Source of the DNA: Gymnorhina tibicen
Taxonomy: Eukaryota > Chordata > Aves > Passeriformes > Artamidae
Length of the DNA stretch: 64,000 nt
Direction of reading: 5' to 3'
Assembly: GCA_013399875.1 (NCBI GenBank)
Contig: VXAZ01001688.1
Span: forward strand, 731,186-795,185
This document shows positions 60,286 to 64,000 of this stretch, piece after piece (the stretch's first letter is position 1; every line of letters begins with the position of its first letter). The notes under the pieces were generated by a model, which ran no database searches, was not told the origin of the DNA, and saw only the letters and a list, made by a program, of their open reading frames with translations. The translations under genes were made by a program, and so were the position numbers.

Positions 60286-63200
60286 TTTATATTTTAATCT
60301 CTTTTTAATGTCAGAAGTGGGATTTCTGTGTTGCCCTAACCCAAAATGTCTGACTGGATTAAATAAGTAAAGGCATTAGCAAACAGCAATTAGTCCGTGT
60401 ATTACTGTGGATAACTGCACGTGCGTGTGTTCACCCAGCAACAGGCGAGGAAAAGGAAGTGTGCACAAGTCCTTAGGCTGCTATACAGAGCTCTTCATGA
60501 TTTCAAACTGGAGCTGTGCGAAGTATTCTTTTTGTTAATGTCTTTACAGCAGTGAATTTGTTCTGTTTTGACCCAAAGGGCACCAGTTTTTCGGTTTATC
60601 TCAGTATTTCTCTGTCTGGAGTGGGAGCAGAGCCTGGCATGAATCTCTGTGAAATCCCTGTCACTGTTCTGTCTTGCACCAGAACCAAAAGACTAATGCT
60701 CAAAAAGTTGAAAGTGTAACCACAGAGATCTGGAGAGAAGTGCTCAGAGGGGTGAAAAATGGTGTTGGTGATCAAGAGGATTTTGATTAAAAAGCACTTT
60801 ATGTAACATCTTCCATACACTGATAAATGTTCAGCTGTAAAAGCTCTCCGGGAATAAATTCTCTCTAATAGTGTTTGTTTGTTTTTACCTTCTTTTAAGA
60901 GCAAACCTCAATTATGTATCTGCCAAAGGAAAGGAGAGCATTTAGTCCACTTGTTGGGGGCTTTAGGATTTGATGAGGGGCTTGAAAGGGAACTTGAAGG
61001 CTAAGTTGCTCTTGACATTTTGGTTTTCTCTGAATTTAATACATTTGTATTTTTGGAAAGGCTTGATGATGGGAACCACTTTTTTCCATGTTCCAGTATC
61101 TGACAGGATACTTTCAGTTCACCCTGACATTCCTGTTGAATTTAGGATAGAAGGCTCCATTTTTTCAGCTTGATCCTGAGCTCACCTTACTCTCCAAACT
61201 CACTCACACTTTAAAAGGGAGAAGGCCAATTGTCAGATTGACTCTCATGATGTGATTGTCTGACAGGTTTCTGTTCACTGGCCTGGGAACTGGTCTCTGG
61301 CTGGATTCTGGGTAAGGCTAAATCTGTTGGATTTGTGTTTGAAACACCTGTCTGTGTGATGGGATGCTGACCCTGAGACAAGGGCTCTTTGCTGGCTTGC
61401 ACTGCTGCTCTTGGGGTTTATTGAACGCTGAAGCAGCTGCACTTAAGACAACACAGATAAGAAGTGTGGTGCCACCTCAGGGTTTCACGTATCTCTTCAG
61501 TCCCAAATAGAACTGGTCTATCCAAAGCAGACATCAGAGAGCTTTCTGGGATGAAAACATGTTGTTCAAGAAAAGGCTCAGTTGAAGGAAGATTAAGTTG
61601 TCTAGAAATCATAAGAGATGAGAATGAGTCAAATGTTCGCTTGCTTGGTAGTTTTTTATGATGTTGGGTTTTTGTTGTTGTTTGTGGTTTGTTTTTTTTT
61701 CCAGAGAGAATCTGTCATTATTTCTTTTTTTTTCTTGTTTGCTGTGGGTTTTTGTTCTTAATGATAGAGCCAGGTGCCAACAGCAAACGATTTGCAAAGC
61801 TTGTTATGGAGCTCGATGAGCGTCGCAGCTGTTGCTGCAGTTCTGGATCCCTCCAGCTTATGCTAAACTTGCTGCTTTGAAATCCACACAGCCTGCAGAT
61901 CATATCCCTGTATCCCTGATGAAGCTATCCCAACAAATCTAAGGAACGGCTTCTTCCTTTCTTCTCCTGCTGCTGGATGTTGGTGGCCTTACACTTGAAT
62001 TAGTTCAGGAATTTTCTATAGTAGAGTATGGTCTGTACTCAAGCACAAGCAGTGCTCAGAGTTTGATTTAGGTCATACAACATTTTCCATCAATATTTGG
62101 CTCAACAGCCTAAGTCAGGTCTCTGGTGCAAGCTTGGTGCAGTCCAGCCTGATTAATCCCGTATAAATCAGGCTGTAAATTCTCTTCTGGTGTAGCTTAA
62201 AACACTCAACCAGTCAACTTCGATTGTTCTTCTTTGGTCATGATCTATGTGAGTTTTTGTTCCCTTAAAATGCTGTGTGGTGTTTCATGGTCACCATGCT
62301 CAAACTCCAGTGGGAAAAAAGGTGCTGGTAGCTACTTAGTAATTTCTTGTGTCTCTAAATAAATGTTATCTCTTTAGTAAAGTTCTTTTCTTCTCATGCT
62401 TTTGCATAAGGGACTAGGAAAATTTCTGTCAGCACTGTCTGTTTAAGGAGAAATGTTACACTAACCTTTCGGATACTGGAAAATTTCATGTAAAGCAAGA
62501 ACATCTTGACAGGGTATAACTTCACATTTATTCAAAATAAAATGATCATTTATTAAGAAAACAATGTCTGCTGGTGGTAACCCCATTCTGATTTTCTAAA
62601 TTAGCCCTTCTCCACAACAGGCTCATTATCTAGGAAATGACTGCTGCTAGTACGGTATCAAAAGAAAATAGGCACAAGTAGCAGGAAGAATATTATTATT
62701 ATAGCAGCTCCCAGTAGTGCTGCTACCATTAAGATTCTGTCAGAATTTTCATGGGAAGGCTCCTCTTTTCCGATATTTTTTATTTTTACATGACTATAAA
62801 AATCAGATCCATGTAGGAATAGTCCATCTAAGGTCTGAGGCCGGCAGCGTGTTTGCTTTGAGAAGCTCTTGAAAAGTAACTCGATACCACCAAGTATCTG
62901 TTCTTTGATTCCTATGACTGTGTTAAGGCATGGAGTTTAAACTACCTGCTTTTTCCTCTGTAGTACACTAAATCCACCCATTTTATAATTTCCACCTGGG
63001 TTTGATCTCTGCCTGTCTCTCTCATCTCCCTCTCACAAGCCAGGATTCTGTTGGTGGCTCTGTGGAAGGCAGTGACTTAGGCAGGAAAACTGTGACTCTC
63101 TGATCCCAACTGGAGTTCACTGTTGACATCACTGGACATTAGGATTTTCCTCTGCTGAGGAAGGTTAGTGTTGATTCACGTGATTCTGAATGACTGAAGT

Positions 63201-64000
63201 TTCAAACTCACCAGCAGCTCCCAAAGCAAACAAAATACATCACAGAAAAGCCTTGCTGCTTATTTCTTTGTGCAGTTCAGCTGGAATTCCAGAGTTCCTT
63301 ACTATGCTATCTAAAATATTTACCCCATAGGGCAAGAGGAGTGAAGTGTTTGCTGTATTCTAAGGAAGTGATGGAGACCTCTTGGAAGTTCAGGAATGCA
63401 GTGTGGGGACATCAGCAGAACATGCACCTGTTACCTTGTTCTGTAGGCAGGAGTGATATTTGTGAACGCAAAGTGTTTCCTGTGTGTTGGCTGATGTGAG
63501 ATAATTTGGAGGCCTTCATGCAATACCCACTTGTTGAATATCAGTTTTGCCAGGAGAAAAAAGTCCTGGGAATTCTGATCAGTGTTTTTGTAAAAGGAAC
63601 CAAGGATTGAGTGGATCTAAAACCCTTACAGCAAAGTGACCCCTCCAAGGAAGAGGAGCACTGAGAGGAGAGGGAAAGGGTTGGGAAGCACATGGTGTCT
63701 GCTCTGGGACCAGACAGGGAGCACACCCCCATCAGTGAGCCTGTTACTGTGGGATCTTTATGAAATCTGAATTTGTCTGGGGTCTCTTCCTCTTCTCTTG
63801 CTTTATTTTGCTGAAAACGTCTTCTTCCAACCACTACCGAGTAGGTGAAACATTTCTAGTGAAGTATTTCCTGACTGAAGTTCTCAGAGGGGCTGAGCAG
63901 GGAGCTGCAGCACTGCCTGGCACAGGGAGAGGGAATCACAGAGAGGTGACTGGGGAAAAGGCAGAAGACCATGGACTTGTGCTTGGGCACATGCTCGAGG

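Larger units (their letters stand above)
57196..64000. other. Gene-free unique sequence
   Basis: No gene was recognised. The sequence is AT-rich with T-runs near 61690-61735 and GC-richer parts at about 59.0-59.2 kb and 63.6-64.0 kb. It contains an 11-bp-arm hairpin at 59830-59862, a looser inverted pair at about 57630-57665, and a possible old repeat remnant at about 60230-60285. A short segment after a strong T-tract and ATAG at about 61768 could mimic an exon, but its frame is not convincing. Confidence 0.7.

Noticed and set aside
61735..61890. Possible exon after a T-rich tract and ATAG
   Set aside because: The frame is short, no convincing donor site was found and the translation is not recognisable.
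1..64000. Prokaryotic systems: operons, CRISPR arrays, phage or integrative elements
   Set aside because: No dense coding, no regularly spaced identical repeats, and avian CR1 elements throughout show vertebrate nuclear DNA.
1..64000. Endogenous retrovirus or LTR pair
   Set aside because: No pair of long direct repeats with TG...CA ends, primer-binding site or recognisable retroviral protein fragment was seen.

Overview
The window looks like a stretch of bird nuclear chromosome, almost certainly intergenic or deep-intronic. The clearest evidence is five certain or probable CR1 non-LTR retrotransposon 3' fragments with avian-type sequence: 7296-7420 (-), 31516-31770 (-), 42769-42850 (-), 43025-43190 (+) and 49941-50205 (+). 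Two weaker candidates lie at 47688-47718 and 54820-54945. Sparse, 5'-truncated CR1 copies in an otherwise repeat-poor, AT-rich, CpG-depleted background are typical of birds. I cannot name the species or chromosome. Nothing suggests a bacterium, phage or plasmid: there are no dense long ORFs, operons or ribosome-binding sites.

I found no protein-coding gene. The open frames are short, overlap on both strands, start at arbitrary ATGs and match no protein family I recognise. The longest (about 230 codons on the minus strand at 30123-30815, and about 210 codons antisense to the 49.9-50.2 kb CR1) are explained by GC-rich, stop-poor DNA or by the repeat. No tRNA, rRNA, recognisable small RNA, LTR provirus, DNA transposon or CRISPR array was found.

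Layout. 0-7.3 kb is AT-rich, with a TAATTA-dense block, a 56-bp-period duplication and a triple TAATCC array. 7.3-15.6 kb holds a CR1, old amniote repeat fragments with CCATTGACTTC-type cores, and a pre-miRNA-sized hairpin at 15464-15535. 15.6-31.5 kb is mostly unique sequence, with a tandem duplication, a block at 23.8-24.7 kb that resembles conserved noncoding sequence, and several small GC-rich patches. 31.5-43.2 kb has a CR1 with an internal deletion, a 22-bp perfect palindrome, a CpG-rich splice-bounded open segment at 37.2-37.35 kb, and two CR1 ends facing away from each other. 43.2-50.2 kb has a purine/CpG tract, an E-box pair, a small CpG-rich patch and the best-preserved CR1. 50.2-64 kb is mostly unique, with an old SINE-like repeat at 56984-57195.

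The best candidates for undescribed function are noncoding: the 15.46 kb hairpin, the palindrome cluster at 33.86-33.90 kb, the CpG-rich patches, and the conserved-looking block near 24 kb. I see no evidence of a new gene system. All family assignments are recognition from memory and none was checked by alignment.
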